Assembly (NCBI GenBank): GCA_024449915.1
Contig: JAMZAV010000366.1
Coordinates: 310,001-374,000, forward strand
Length of the DNA stretch: 64,000 nt
Reading direction: 5' to 3'
From: Sweltsa coloradensis
Taxonomy: Eukaryota > Arthropoda > Insecta > Plecoptera > Chloroperlidae
Shown: piece after piece, positions 50,441 through 61,768 of the stretch
How the letters are laid out: each line of letters begins with the position of its first letter
How positions within the stretch are numbered: the stretch's first letter is position 1
Position numbers and translations under genes: made by a program
The notes under the pieces: model-generated
What the model saw: the letters and a program-made list of their open reading frames with translations, nothing else
What the model was told of the DNA's origin: nothing
Database searches by the model: none

Positions 50441-51841
50441 TGTGTTTGGTTGTTCAGGTCACTCAGAAGGCTATCAACCAAAACCAACACTTTATTATTA
50501 CATGTGACTCTGTAGACAAAGGATCATTAACTTCAACTTTAGTCTAGCTAGAGTAATGTATCGATCGAGAACCTCCGAATGTGGTCACAACTGAAAGGAG
50601 AATTGGGATGGAGTCATTGCCCGCATAGTTGCATGTCTCTATGAACATTTACTATTGTAACCCAAATAAATGTATTACATTATTTATGGTGCTATAGGAG
50701 AGGTAAAGCATGCAACACACAATCACCAAGGTTGCCCAACTGTGTTGCTAAGAAGCAGGGCCTAGATGTGCATGAAAGTGCATTATAATGCACCACACAG
50801 TCAAATCAGGATGTTCAATCTTGAAAACATGTCCAACACTCTCAACATCTCAACCATCTTATACTTATGTATCTCTTCAAAGAAGCATATAATTGTTGAT
50901 CATCAATGACACCAGTATGTCCCACCACTAGCTACAGTTGTGCAATCCAGGCTGGGCAGCTTTGTTTATTGTATGTTCTAAGTTTAAGACAATAGTCTTA
51001 TCAAAACAAAAACACAGCAATATTTACAATTTTTAATTGACGGATTGAGATCCAAATAATTCACAAGTACACATAAACAGGCAATACAAGATTTGTAACT
51101 AAAAAACTAATTTGGCCCAATATTATTATTTAGTTACAATTAAGATAAATATTCCGACATGTACTGACACTGACATTTAATTGGTAAAACACTTGAACAT
51201 GTTATATTATAGGCACTAAGTATACCATTATACCAAGTCATATAGCAAGTCAAGTCATAACCTTTGTTTAGGTACTATAATACCGGTACTTATATGAACT
51301 ATTGTAGGCAACAAAAATTAAATAATGTATGATCGATCATTGTATGATTACATTGATTTTTTGCAATTTCCGGTATGCTGAGAGTATTTGTACCAGCGAA
51401 CACAAAAAATTGTACACCCAAGATATTACAGACACACATTTCTAAATACCACATGTCCCAGTCATGGGAAAGTGTAAGCTACTGTAAAAATATCAGCCAT
51501 CCAACTTGTATAGTACTTGCTAAAATGATCCATGAAAATGCTGAAAAAACCCGCTTGTGCATGAATGATTTTTTAAAAAGTGTTGGGTCTTCTCAAAACA
51601 TCTTCTTACTCCAAAACTACTGTTGTGGCCTAGGCCTATTGTAATTTAGGAAAACATATTTTTGTGCCTGCACAGCCTTAACCTGTTTACTTTTATGTCC
51701 TTTACCTTGTATCAATGTTTTACAATATTTATATCCATCAGTTCCGTGACTGAGTGGGTAGACTCAAAATACAAATTTTTGCATTATTATTATTATTTAT
51801 TTAGCTCCACCAAACTTTAAAATAAAGACTTCATTAATATT

Positions 51842-51847
51842 TTTATT
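51842..51847 (-). terminator. Polyadenylation signal AATAAA for exon J
   Basis: AATAAA on the minus strand 12 bases past the exon J stop, which would give a very short 3' UTR. Another candidate lies near 51807. Confidence 0.4.
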
Positions 51848-51859
51848 TTTAACGCCACA

Positions 51860-52694
51860 CTACTTATGGTGTGACTTTTCATGCATCCGAAGATATCGTC
51901 TCTGTTTAAAAGTGTGCCCACAAACTGCACAAGTAAACACGTCTTTAGACGAATGTACAAGGCCGTGACGAGTCAAGTCATTCTTCACTCCAAAACATTT
52001 CCCACAAACCGAGCAGATGTGGGGCTTTTCTTTAGTGTGTCTGGGTAAATGAAGTGAAAGAGCAGAACGAGTGCGGAACTGTTTCGCACAGTACAGGCAG
52101 GGGAATGGAAATATAGTTGTGTGGTAGATCTTGTGATGATTTACAGCAGTTTTAGTCTTGTAAGTCTTGCCGCAAACGTCGCAAACGAAGTCACGCTTGC
52201 CTGTATGGATCGTCATATGATCGGCGAGAGTTCTCTTATTCAAAAATGAGATACCACAAATAAGACAAGGATAGTTCCTGATGCGCTCGTGGAACTCTTT
52301 GATGTGACGACGGATCCCCTTATTCTGCCGGAAACTTTTCCCACAAATGTGACAAGTATATGGACATTCACCAGTATGGATTCTTAAGTGAGATATAAAG
52401 TTTTCTTTCCTCATAATAATTTTACCACAGTAATCACATTCAAATATAGAGCGAACACTTTCGGAGTCTTCATCTTTCACCGTCAAGCAATCAATATTTT
52501 CTTGGCATGATCCTCTTTCATCATTATTCATAATATTCCTATCATTGCACTCAACTTCAGTAGTCACAACTGAACTAGTTTTGCAACTGAGCTGTAGTTT
52601 ACGACACTTAAGATACTGAAGCTTGTTGCAATCACTTGTTATGACACGATCTACTCTTGGCTGCGGAGATACGAGCGGAGTTGCTTGGGGTAAC
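51860..52694 (-). CDS. Alternative 3'-terminal exon J, 7 C2H2 zinc fingers
   Basis: This exon encodes 277 residues from the acceptor TTTATCTTCCAG|G. The first 84 residues have no domain. The seven-finger core occupies about residues 85-275 with no extra finger, ending KQRRYLRMHEKSHHK. Core finger 3 lacks the usual DHRR (it reads LADHMTIH). The predicted role is a minimal DNA-binding module. It groups with exons K and L by its FPFPC, GVKNDLTRH and CGHTFKQ features. The acceptor deviates at one base from the array consensus and the upstream branch-site block is not obvious. Confidence 0.9.
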
Positions 52695-54331
52695 CTGGAA
52701 GATAAATAACTATAGGGTGTTTTGTATTTCATGGCTGCATCCAATGTATGTATGGTACCTCAGACCCACGCCAGTGTTAACATGCAAGTCATGACGTTGA
52801 AACTAATCTCTGCAAAGCAATCAAGAGATGTGAAGTTTGTAATTTGATAATATCACAGACCAGCACCACTATACATGTGCCATTTCTAATAAATATAACT
52901 AATGCATTTCTTAAAAAGATATCAAGATTGGGGTTAAATTGACATGTAACAGAAACAAGTAACATGCCTAAATTACAACTACATTATCAATTGGTTAGCA
53001 CATCAATGAAAAGCACATTAGACCAATGTTACCACTGAAGTAAAATAATGTGAACAAAAGGGAGATAAGGCCAATAGTGCACGAATCTCAAGAGTTTTGT
53101 TACAACTCATGTAAAAAAAACTAAATATATAAGAATCATTGCAATAGCAAACAGCAGCTCCTAAAAAATATAGGCCTAGTATTATCTGGTAGAACAATAG
53201 TTTGTACAGAACTGGTGATACAAGAAAACATCTTGAGCCGGGAACTTATCAACAAATGGCATTATTAGGTGTGGATCTGTATGATTTAACAATATTCTTA
53301 GTTTAATTGTTCAGACATTCGATCAGGTATATAGAATAATGTGTTGTTTCACGTAAATGTTAAGTGGTTGTAGGGTAAATTAGATGAGTACAGTATTATT
53401 AGACTGCAAAAATAATACATTCCTAACAAATTGATTATTGGGTTTTTCACTTATTACATTTATGACAACCTTCAGATTCTTGTTGAACAGTGATCAAGAG
53501 AGACAATACTTCATTATTGTACAGATCACTGTTAAGGTACTACAAAACACAATAGTACAAAAATGACATTTTTGTAAAATTATGTACAATACTTAGGACA
53601 AAACCTTACTCATGTGATGATAGGACTAAAAATCTTCAAAATACCAGTCGTTGTATGCAGTATAATGAAAGCCAGCCACTGTACTGGCTCGGCAGCATTC
53701 ACTGTATGAAACTAAGATTTTACTTTTACTAACTATTGATCCAACAGTCCTATATTGTCAACTTCTACAAAATGTGTATCTTCTAAAAATGAGTTAAAAA
53801 TATATGTAATAAATAATTATAAAAAACTGTTACTTAAAACTGACAAAATCCCTTTCGCCGCCAGCTATTAAAAACGAGTATACTTCCTTTTGTGTGGACG
53901 AACTTGTGTGCGGTTTACAAAACAATTTCGCAAATGATATATCCTCCACAAATTTGACAAGAGATATGGAGGAATGTGGTAGGTCTATCAAATTTATATT
54001 TTGCCATCCAAACTGAAGTTGTTCTAGTTTCCTCTTCTCGCTTCCTACCCTTGTATAATCTCAAACTGTTTTAAATTTTTTTGAGACCTAATTCCTACAT
54101 GTTGGTTTATTTATACAGAGAATGAGCCTTCTAGTTATCATCATCAGTCAAATATAAGTTAAATATAAATTGCATATCATAATGTGGTTGATGCCTTTAT
54201 AGCTCCAGGTCCTTACAAAACATTAAGCCCAAATCACAACAAGAAATGTGTATCAATAAAAATGCATCACTTTCCTACGTTGAGTTAGTATTACCACTTA
54301 AAACTGTACATAGCTATGTAAGTTATTTAGT
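52695..54331. other. Intron between exons K and J, 1.6 kb
   Basis: A possible zinc-finger remnant lies at about 53840-53970. The rest is AT-rich, with no gene or repeat recognised. Confidence 0.45.
53840..53970 (-). pseudogene. Possible remnant of a zinc-finger cassette
   Basis: The minus strand reads ISCQICGGYIICEIVL, a stop, then TAHKFVHTKG. That is C-x2-C followed at nearly the right distance by H-x3-H and an HTKG link, like one core finger. Only one finger is recognisable and the spacing is one residue long, so chance is possible. Confidence 0.4.
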
Positions 54332-55316
54332 TCATTTATGATTCTTTTCATGGGCTTTTAGATACCTCTTCTGTTTAAATGTGTGGCCACAAAGTGTGCA
54401 TGTGTGCGTTTCATTGCTGGTATGAATACGTCTGTGTCTGGTAAGCTCGTTCTTGGCACGGAAAAACTTTCCACATATGTCACATTGATGTTTCTTCTCC
54501 TTGGTGTGATGAAGTAGGTGAGTGTTAAGAGCTGGTTTTGTACGAAACTTCTTGGGACAATATGAACAAGGAAATGGAAAAGAGGTAGAGTGATATTTGT
54601 TGTGTGTATACAATGTGGCCACAGTTGCAAATGCTTTACCACACACTGTACATTGGAATGGGCGTTCCCCTGTATGAGTACGCCTGTGATCATCCTTCAC
54701 ACGATTGTTTGCAAATTTCCTACCACAAATGTCACAAGGAATTGTTTTGATTCCTTCGTGCACTTCTCGGATATGACGAGTAAGTCCAGTCTTAACACGG
54801 AATGGTTTTCCACAAACATGGCAAGTATAAGGTCGTTCTCCACTGTGAATACGCATATGGATGTTAAGACTTGAGCGTCCTTGGTAACGCTTTTTACAGA
54901 TTGCACATTCATATTCCCTCTGCTTGGGATTAAATATTGGAAAATCTTTATTGTCTTCATAATTGTCATCCTCATGAAGTTCCTCTGGTTCCTCCAAATT
55001 TTCACACTTAACAACTTCAAGATGATGATCAATTTCAATAGAGTCTTCAGATTTGACACGACGGGTAGTTTTGAAGGCAATGTCACTAGGCAATTTCTTG
55101 ATTAGAATTTCTTTGGACCTTTTTGGTGTCACTTTTGTTCTTCGACCTTTGCGTTTAACAAGTGGTTTACTCATCTTTGGTTTACGCTGCTGAAAGGCTA
55201 TTAACAGAGGAGGAGGGAATGGTTGAAAAGGCTGTGCTCGTTTGCCTTTTGAAGCACCACGCTGTGCTCTAATATGTAGTAATGGTGCCAAGATTGATGT
55301 GGGCGATGGGTCATAC
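54332..55316 (-). CDS. Alternative 3'-terminal exon K, 7 C2H2 zinc fingers
   Basis: This exon encodes 327 residues from the acceptor TTTGTATTGCAG|G. Residues about 40-75 are strongly basic (KRKGRRTKVTPKRSK), a likely nuclear localisation or DNA-contact segment. An acidic stretch (EEPEELHEDDNYEDN) comes before the fingers. The seven-finger core spans about residues 135-325 and ends KQKRYLKAHEKNHK. The predicted role is a DNA-binding end of a nuclear factor. Related most to J and L. A branch-site-like GTAATTACA reads on the minus strand about 20 bases upstream. Confidence 0.9.
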
Positions 55317-55850
55317 CTGCAATACAAATTTGGAGATGTAATTACGAATCCTCCTTTATTGTTGGTAGGTGGATGGAGGTATATAAACAATGAAGATGTC
55401 CATGCAGACTTCCACTATAAACATGCCTGCTACTGTTATAACCACACATATCAGTGATTTGCACTCCAGCCATGCAAAGGAAGAGAGATTCCTAAAGTAG
55501 AGATAGGTTGAGCCAGCAATATGCGAGGATCAGCATCGACATTTCAACATTATAAAGAGGCCCAAGTTTATAATGTGGCTCAAAACAGTCATTTGTTATA
55601 CAAATAAAGCATTATGTCATTAGCCTTATATACCTAAAAACTTGCAGTCCCTTTGACTTAGTACCTGCAATTCAACCATATGAGCTAAAACAGATGGCTT
55701 GAGTCTGTTATTATGATACTAGTTCCAGAAGTATATAGAAAATATGATGGGGACATGAATTGTAACGGCAAGTATTCTACGAAGGCATACAAAGTTATAA
55801 AATATTTTTGATTTTACCAAATAAGAGTATAGGCAGGCATAGTTGTCGAG

Positions 55851-55910
55851 CAGTGGTTCGTAACCAGGGTGCCACGAACCGTATGTAGGGGAGCCGCGAA
55901 TTGTGGAGTA
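55851..55910 (+). mobile_element. hAT terminal fragment
   Basis: CAGTGGTTCGTAACCAGGGT followed by GCCACGAACC resembles hAT termini of the CAGTGGTTCTTAACC type. No matching right end was found nearby. Confidence 0.45.
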
Positions 55911-56746
55911 TAGTTACCAAGGTTTATCACTATTGATTTTAGTAAAATGAAATAGAAAATGAAGTAATATTATAGAACTTCAGTAGCACCAAGAAGGTAT
56001 CTAAATTGAAGAAACGAAACTATGGTAAATAAAAATCGCATGCAAAAATGCAATGCAATGCTATGCAATGCAAAAAAAAGGAAAATTATGAAAATATAAT
56101 ATCTGATAAAAGACATGTACATCCGGCATCAGAAGTAAATCAAGGGGTTTCCTTGTATCTACAATACCCATCCCATGATTTACTTGTGACGCCTGGTGTA
56201 CATAATATCCAGATCATTTCATAACAAACTCATAACAAGGGGGGGAAAAATGTGTGAAAATAAAGCGTCAAAAAGCGCTCCAGAATAAACCCGTGCATTC
56301 AGCATTAAACCCTGGTTGCCAGAGCTTATCCAACCAAACATATGATACAAGTTTAACCTTCAGTCAAGCAAGTTGAAAATAGGGCCCTGAGAAGAGAGAT
56401 TTTCCTAGATATTAAGGCTCTCAGAAAAAAAATTTTGATCAGTGGAAACATCAATAATCAATACGAATATAATATTTAAAAACAATATTAATGCCAATAT
56501 GGATAAACAACAGTGATGGATGCATACATTTGCATTTTCCAGCTAATATAAATAGCTGATGAAAACATTTGTTGCTAGCATGTAACAAATTTGTTGTTGG
56601 CTAAACACGTTAAAAATAGATAAATTTAATTCCAATTGTTTGATTGAATAGCTTAAGGTATGGTCAACAGTAGGCGGATTGGGGGATTCCCCAGTTGTGA
56701 CCCTCATCGGATTAACTATATGCATTCCTATAACCAAACCGTTTAT

Positions 56747-57056
56747 AACGAGCTTTTTTAGTGGCAGACCATCAGCACAAAACGTTTGAAGTTAAGTGGC
56801 AAGTTTTTGAAAAGATGAGTAAAACGAGCGGCTTGTTTAGAATTGTTAAAACAATTATTACATCTCTGGTTGATATCGTTTTTGAATATTTAAATACCCT
56901 TTATAACGAGCTTTCTTTAGTGGAGCCCTACAGCTCAAAACGTTTTAATTAAGGGCAAGTGCTAAAAGAGGTTTAGTTAACAACAGTTTTTAAAATTGTT
57001 AGAACAATACTCCGGCCCGCAGGTTGAATATTGCTATGTGCCAGTTTTAAATACCT
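56747..57056 (+). repeat. Two diverged tandem copies of a 155-bp unit
   Basis: Both units begin TTTATAACGAGCTTT, contain AAAACGTTT(G/T)(A)A and AGAATTGTTAAAACAAT-like blocks, and end with TTTAAATACC. The second unit carries CCGGCCCGCAGGTTGAATAT, a motif common in hAT subterminal sequence. Confidence 0.7.
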
Positions 57057-57275
57057 AAATATTGTTAGTCATAATAATACACACTACTCCAAAACAACTC
57101 ATCACCCAGCAGAAAAGTGTTGGTCTCGTCGACCTCTTTGTTGAACTTGTAAATGTAAACCATTCTAAAACTTCAAATACCAGTAAATGGTGGACACCGA
57201 GTACATAAAAGTCGAGTTTCATCTCAAATACAGCGGTTTTAACGATTACCCCAAATGCTAACTGAATGTCGATGT

Positions 57276-57985
57276 CAGGGATGGGCAACAGGCGGACCGC
57301 AAAGGTTAAAAAAAATGAACCCCCAGAATATTACCTTACTTTAGCCAAACGTAAACAATGTAATATATTAAAAATTAATTCTTCTCTAGACCAAATTTGT
57401 TAAAAAAAAATTATGTCTATAATAGTTGCTAAGCTCTATTGATTTGTGACTCTAATATTTAGTTATATCAAGGCCATACCTCAGTGCATTCAAGACTTAT
57501 TAAAGTGCACCGCACCTTTCCTGGAAAACTTGGTTTGCTACTGTTGCTTGCCAAGAGTGCAATTCAAGTGTTTCTGCACAATTGTGTCCATGAAGTAGAC
57601 ATGGAATGTATATTAAAATCTATTATAACTACTAGGCCACTTTGCAAATGCTTTTTATAAGTAGTTGCATCGCATCGATGCATTCTGCAAGTCTAGTAGA
57701 TTCCAAAAAATTGTAATGGCGTGAATGTGTGATACATGAAATATTTCTTTAACTGTACCAAAAATCATAGCATGTCTTAAGTTCAAAGGTTTCACAGGCC
57801 TCCTGAGAATACCATCCTGAAAGAAATAACCATTTTCCAGCAGAGAGCAAAACAACAGACTAAAAAACATACAATAAACAATGTTTTTCAGAGTATTCAA
57901 ATTCGAAACTATACCACATTTTCCGGACGCGAATAAAATTTTCAAGGGTATGCGGACCCCATTATAAATTACTTGCTAACCCCTG
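57276..57985. mobile_element. Non-autonomous hAT element
   Basis: The left end is CAGGGATGGGCAACAGGCGG. The right end GCTAACCCCTG reads CAGGGGTTAGC in reverse. The flanks GTCGATGT (57268-57275) and GTCTATGT (57986-57993) form an 8-bp target duplication with one mismatch. No transposase remnant was recognised. Confidence 0.72.
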
Positions 57986-58641
57986 GTCTATGTGGTTTGA
58001 ACTGTCAATACCTGCAAGGATGGTCCACGGGGGACAGATAATGGGGCTTTTGAACATAATTTTGTCCACAATACCATAAATGAAAATAAACGTGGTTCCC
58101 TGTGGCTGCTTTAAAATTGGGGTTATGTATTATTATTTATCAACAGTTAGTTATCATCTATATTGAAAGGGTTTTTACAATTTTGGCATCATCTTCTTTA
58201 CAGGTTGATGATTGACATGGTATAAGTTAGGTTGAAAAAGTGTGTACAGAATCACATTTTTATGCACATTTGCATGTTTTCATCTAGATGCAACTGTGTA
58301 AAATTGTTTGTGCATTTCATTTCCTTGCGATACCAAAAAAAAGAATTTTTGAAGGAATATTTAGCTATATTTGGTATGAAACGGAATATGGAGACTTGCA
58401 AGAATATTTAGGAATATTAAGCGATTAGTATATTTGGAGATAATACATGGAATACATTGATGAAAATTAACTTCTTCCCACCTTTGATGTTAAGTAGAGC
58501 ATGTATAGATATAATACACTATTAGGAAGAAACTAAAAAAGTAACCGGCTGGCAAGAACTCAAAAAGTAGATACTACGTATAATAAAAATAATGAATGAA
58601 TTTTTGATAGAAACAACGAGAAATCGTCTGGTGGCTTGGAA

Positions 58642-59389
58642 TCAAGCATCCACGTGGGTTTTCTTGTGGTTTGTTAGATATTTCTTGAGGTTGAAACTGC
58701 GACCACAAGTATCACAAGTGAAAGTTCGCAAGTCAGAGTGGATAAGTCTGTGTTCTGTAAGTTTGTTTTTCACTCCAAAACTTCTCCCACAAACATTGCA
58801 ACAATGTGGCCGCTCTCCGGTGTGTGTTCTAATATGGCGGAGTAAGGAAGTCCGAACACGAAACTTCTTCTCGCAATACGTACAAGGGAATGGTAACAAG
58901 TCCGAGTGCACTTTCTTGTGTATAAACAAAGCCGCACGTGTTTTTGATGCTTGTCCACACAAATCGCAGAGGAAAGGGCGATCGTTCGTGTGAGTTCGCA
59001 TGTGATCATCCAGAGTTCTCCTGTTTGCAAACTTTCTAGCACAAAGTTTGCAGGCAAAGTCTTTTACCCCTTCGTGAACTTCACGGATATGTCGCTTTAA
59101 CGCTACACATTCACGGAATGATTTGCCGCATAAGTGGCACGTAAACGGACGCTCTCCTGTATGAATTCGTAAATGAGAACGCATCTTTTCTCGCCACAAC
59201 ATAGTTTTGGAGCAAAAATCACACTTGTATACATTTTGCAGTTTAGTGAGCTTGAAACACTCATCAGGGCCTCGTAAAAGTAAAGGATTTCTTTGTTCAC
59301 AACGTAACATTGTGTCAATACTTTCAACACATTCTTCAGTTATTTGTGAATGCTCACTTTGGTTTAAGATGTTCGACGGTCGAGGAAAT
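58642..59389 (-). CDS. Alternative 3'-terminal exon L, 7 C2H2 zinc fingers
   Basis: This exon encodes 248 residues from the acceptor TTTTACTTGCAG|A. It is the shortest exon and the first in transcription order within the window. About 52 residues without a domain precede the seven-finger core, which ends NLKKYLTNHKKTH instead of the usual RYLKNH. Core finger 4 reads CDLCGQASKTRAAL, so the conserved aromatic after the second Cys is missing and the fold may be weakened. The phase equals that of the other exons although the first base is A and the acceptor lacks the TTTGTCTT block. The predicted role is a DNA-binding end of a nuclear factor isoform. Confidence 0.88.
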
Positions 59390-59635
59390 CTGCAAGTAAA
59401 AGTGAGCATAAATTGTACCAATACAAAAACAGAAAATAGTATGTTTGGTAAAAAATCTCAAAAGGATTCTTGTCAGTAGAAATGAGGGTGACCAGGGGGT
59501 CTATTAACGTACTGAAACGACAATTGTCGATCGAAAGTGACAACTTTGTAAATAGAATAAATCATGCTAAAACTTATCAATCGACATTGACAACTTACTA
59601 AATAGACCATCAGAGTTAACATTTGCTTCAGTTCA

Positions 59636-60588
59636 GTGATTGCACTGCGTACAAATTTTTCTAATTTTTCCGCGGAAAGTGAAACATCTAAAACGATGAT
59701 ATTTGCAGATGATAAAGTGAGATGGGGAGATTCCATCAAAGCAGTCCAGAAGAGTGTAGGTAGATGGAATGAGGAAATACTGAAGTTTAACATGAGAATA
59801 AGCAGTGAAAAGAGCAAAACATTAATAGTTACGAAGAAAAGTAAACCAAATCAGAAGAAGATAATACTAAGGGGAGAAGAGCTGGCCATCGCAGAAGCAT
59901 TCAAATACCTTGGAAGTATACTGACAAAAGATGCAAAAATAGATGAATAGAATAGATAGATAGAATAGAATAGATATTACGGAAAGAAGAAATATCATCC
60001 TACGGAAAGAAAAAATATCATCCAAGTGTAAGATGCTATTATACAAAATGTATTTCCTCTCAATTATATCATATGCATCAGTGACATGGACAATAGGAGG
60101 AAAGGAAGACAGCAGATTACAAGCAGCAGAGATGCCATTTTTAAGAAGTTCTGTAGCCTTAACAAAAATAGACAAGGTACGGAGCAAAACAATAAGAAAC
60201 AAACTAGGGGTGGAAAGTCTGCAAAAAAAAGGAAGAGAAAGACGGTGATGGTATGGGCACGTACGAAGAATGAAGCAAGATAGAATCCCAAGAATAGAAT
60301 TCGAACGCACATGGGGGGGAGTAAGAAGAGTTGGATGCCCAAGAGATAGATGGGAGGGACCAAATAAATTAATGGAATGTGGAAGAAACAGGGAAATCAT
60401 GGGATACAATTAATGAAGAAAGAAAATGGGAGGATAGAAAGAAATGGAGAGAACTGGTAGAAATAACTGTTATAGAAGACATCGAAGAAGATGAGGATGT
60501 GTTGAGCCTGGCTAGCAAGCACTGAAAGTCCACAGTCCGAGAAACTGCATCATCCCCCGACCTGACTTATGTTGGAACGGAGTGTTTG

Positions 60589-60590
<2 letters not shown>
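59636..60590 (+). mobile_element. Non-LTR retrotransposon 3' part
   Basis: A frame at 59636-59950 carries the reverse-transcriptase FADD catalytic motif (MIFADDKVRWGDS), then RISSEKSKTL and FKYLGSIL. After a short duplicated stretch and stop, 60033-60248 continues with the FLSIISYASVTW thumb region. A further frame reads WYGHVRRMKQDRIPR and GCPRDRW, and the element ends in an ATT-repeat tail. The 5' part with endonuclease is absent and the frames are broken, so it is inactive. A second copy is at 29650-30440. The clade is not certain. Confidence 0.8.
59975..60021 (+). repeat. Short tandem duplication inside the LINE
   Basis: TACGGAAAGAAGAAATATCA is followed directly by TACGGAAAGAAAAAATATCA, a unit of about 23 bases. 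It is preceded by a GATAGAATA-type tract. Together they explain the broken reading frame near 59950-60030. Confidence 0.7.

Positions 60591-60651
<61 letters not shown>
60591..60651 (+). repeat. (ATT)n microsatellite
   Basis: About 20 uninterrupted ATT units form the 3' tail of the LINE fragment. Confidence 0.95.
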
Positions 60652-60800
60652 ATATTTTTCGAGTCATTTCGCTGTGTTCGCTTTATTTTTAACACATAAT
60701 GTTTCGATACGACTGCGTATCATCGTCATACGCATATGAGTGAAGCACACTGAAAAAGCTTACATTTGAGATTGTTTTTGTTTAATTCTTTGTCCCTCTA

Positions 60801-61330
60801 CCTTGACTTTAAATTATGTCAACCCTAGACCCAGGACATCTAGCCGCAAGTAGAGTATATAAAATCCCTTGCGAGTGTGGCTGTAGCTGCAGGTCTAACT
60901 TTAAGGACAGTGGTAACAAGAGTAACCTGAACACATAAACCATTGTAACAAGGGTCACGTCGAGTTGTCCACGATTGCAAAGCATACCATAGATAATATG
61001 GCTGAATCCAGGCACGAGATTCTTTTTGAAGAAACAAAAATACCTACTAATTTGCCAAGAATCTGCTTTCTGGCCTAGGTTCATAAGGGAGTCCATTGAA
61101 ATTTAAAAAATGCCTTACAATATGAATGGAGATGTAGCTGGTTACAAGCTTAGTGATTAGTAGATTCCAGCCAATAATTTGGTTAAACACCTCTCAGCAG
61201 AGAAACGGCACTGGATCAACAATAGCATCATCTTCATCAACAAGACCAACCTCTACAACAACCACAACAAGAGCAATCCAGTTCTATCCTTGCAGTTCTA
61301 ATAAGAAGTGAAAGATTACAACAGAGGCAA
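60801..61330 (+). mobile_element. Penelope-like element remnant with GIY-YIG segment
   Basis: A frame reads SRVYKIPCECGCSC (near 60850-60890), matching the VYKIPC-x-CG start of the GIY-YIG endonuclease in Penelope-like elements. Downstream frames give HEILFEETK, FIRESIEI and GYKLSD in the usual order for that C-terminal domain. Stops and frameshifts are frequent, and the reverse-transcriptase part is not seen. It is inactive. Confidence 0.7.
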
Positions 61331-61768
61331 ATAAACTAGAGAACACCAGTCCCTTGAAAATGTCATCCAAAGTGACGACGCTACGTCGGGAATTCAGAAA
61401 TAATGTATATTATTCACCACTACGACAAATAATATAATAATAGTACAATTTAACAGTAAAATTGAAGCAATGATCATGAATGAAAGAGCTAAGAAAAATT
61501 GATTTGTATTTAATTATGGTTAACTGTCCTTGTGTTGGGTGTATTGTTAATTTCTCTTCATAAGTTCTAATTTTTTACTCCGCTATTCTCTTTGGTCTTT
61601 CGTTGTTCATGATTTTTTGGTTAGGTATGCCTTGTTATGATAATTGATTAATATAAGTAGTATAAACAAGATATTTTCAATTATATTTTTCTGCTTAGAA
61701 TGTCTGGTTTCCGTCCATTGGCAGAGAGCATCTTGAGTTTTAATGAAAACATATCTTACAAGTAGACT

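Larger units (their letters stand above)
48749..51859. other. Intron between exons J and I, 3.1 kb
   Basis: It contains a short hAT element (49076-49440) and a decayed zinc-finger cassette (about 50166-50440). Positions 49450-50160 and 50450-51859 are AT-rich with chance open frames only. Confidence 0.5.
55317..58641. other. Intron between exons L and K, 3.3 kb
   Basis: It contains a hAT end fragment (55851-55910), a two-copy tandem repeat (56747-57056) and a short hAT element (57276-57985). No coding sequence is recognised. Short open frames inside are unsupported. Confidence 0.5.

Noticed and set aside
1298..59389. Identification as lola, broad or mod(mdg4)
   Set aside because: The exon layout fits, but those loci typically have one or two fingers per exon and the diagnostic BTB exon is not in the window. 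No symbol is assigned.
1298..59389. Twelve independent intronless zinc-finger genes starting at in-frame start-like codons
   Set aside because: Apparent starts such as the TTG in front of SSR or SCR fall inside the acceptor sequence TTTGTCTTNCAG. Most exons have no ATG at a fitting position.
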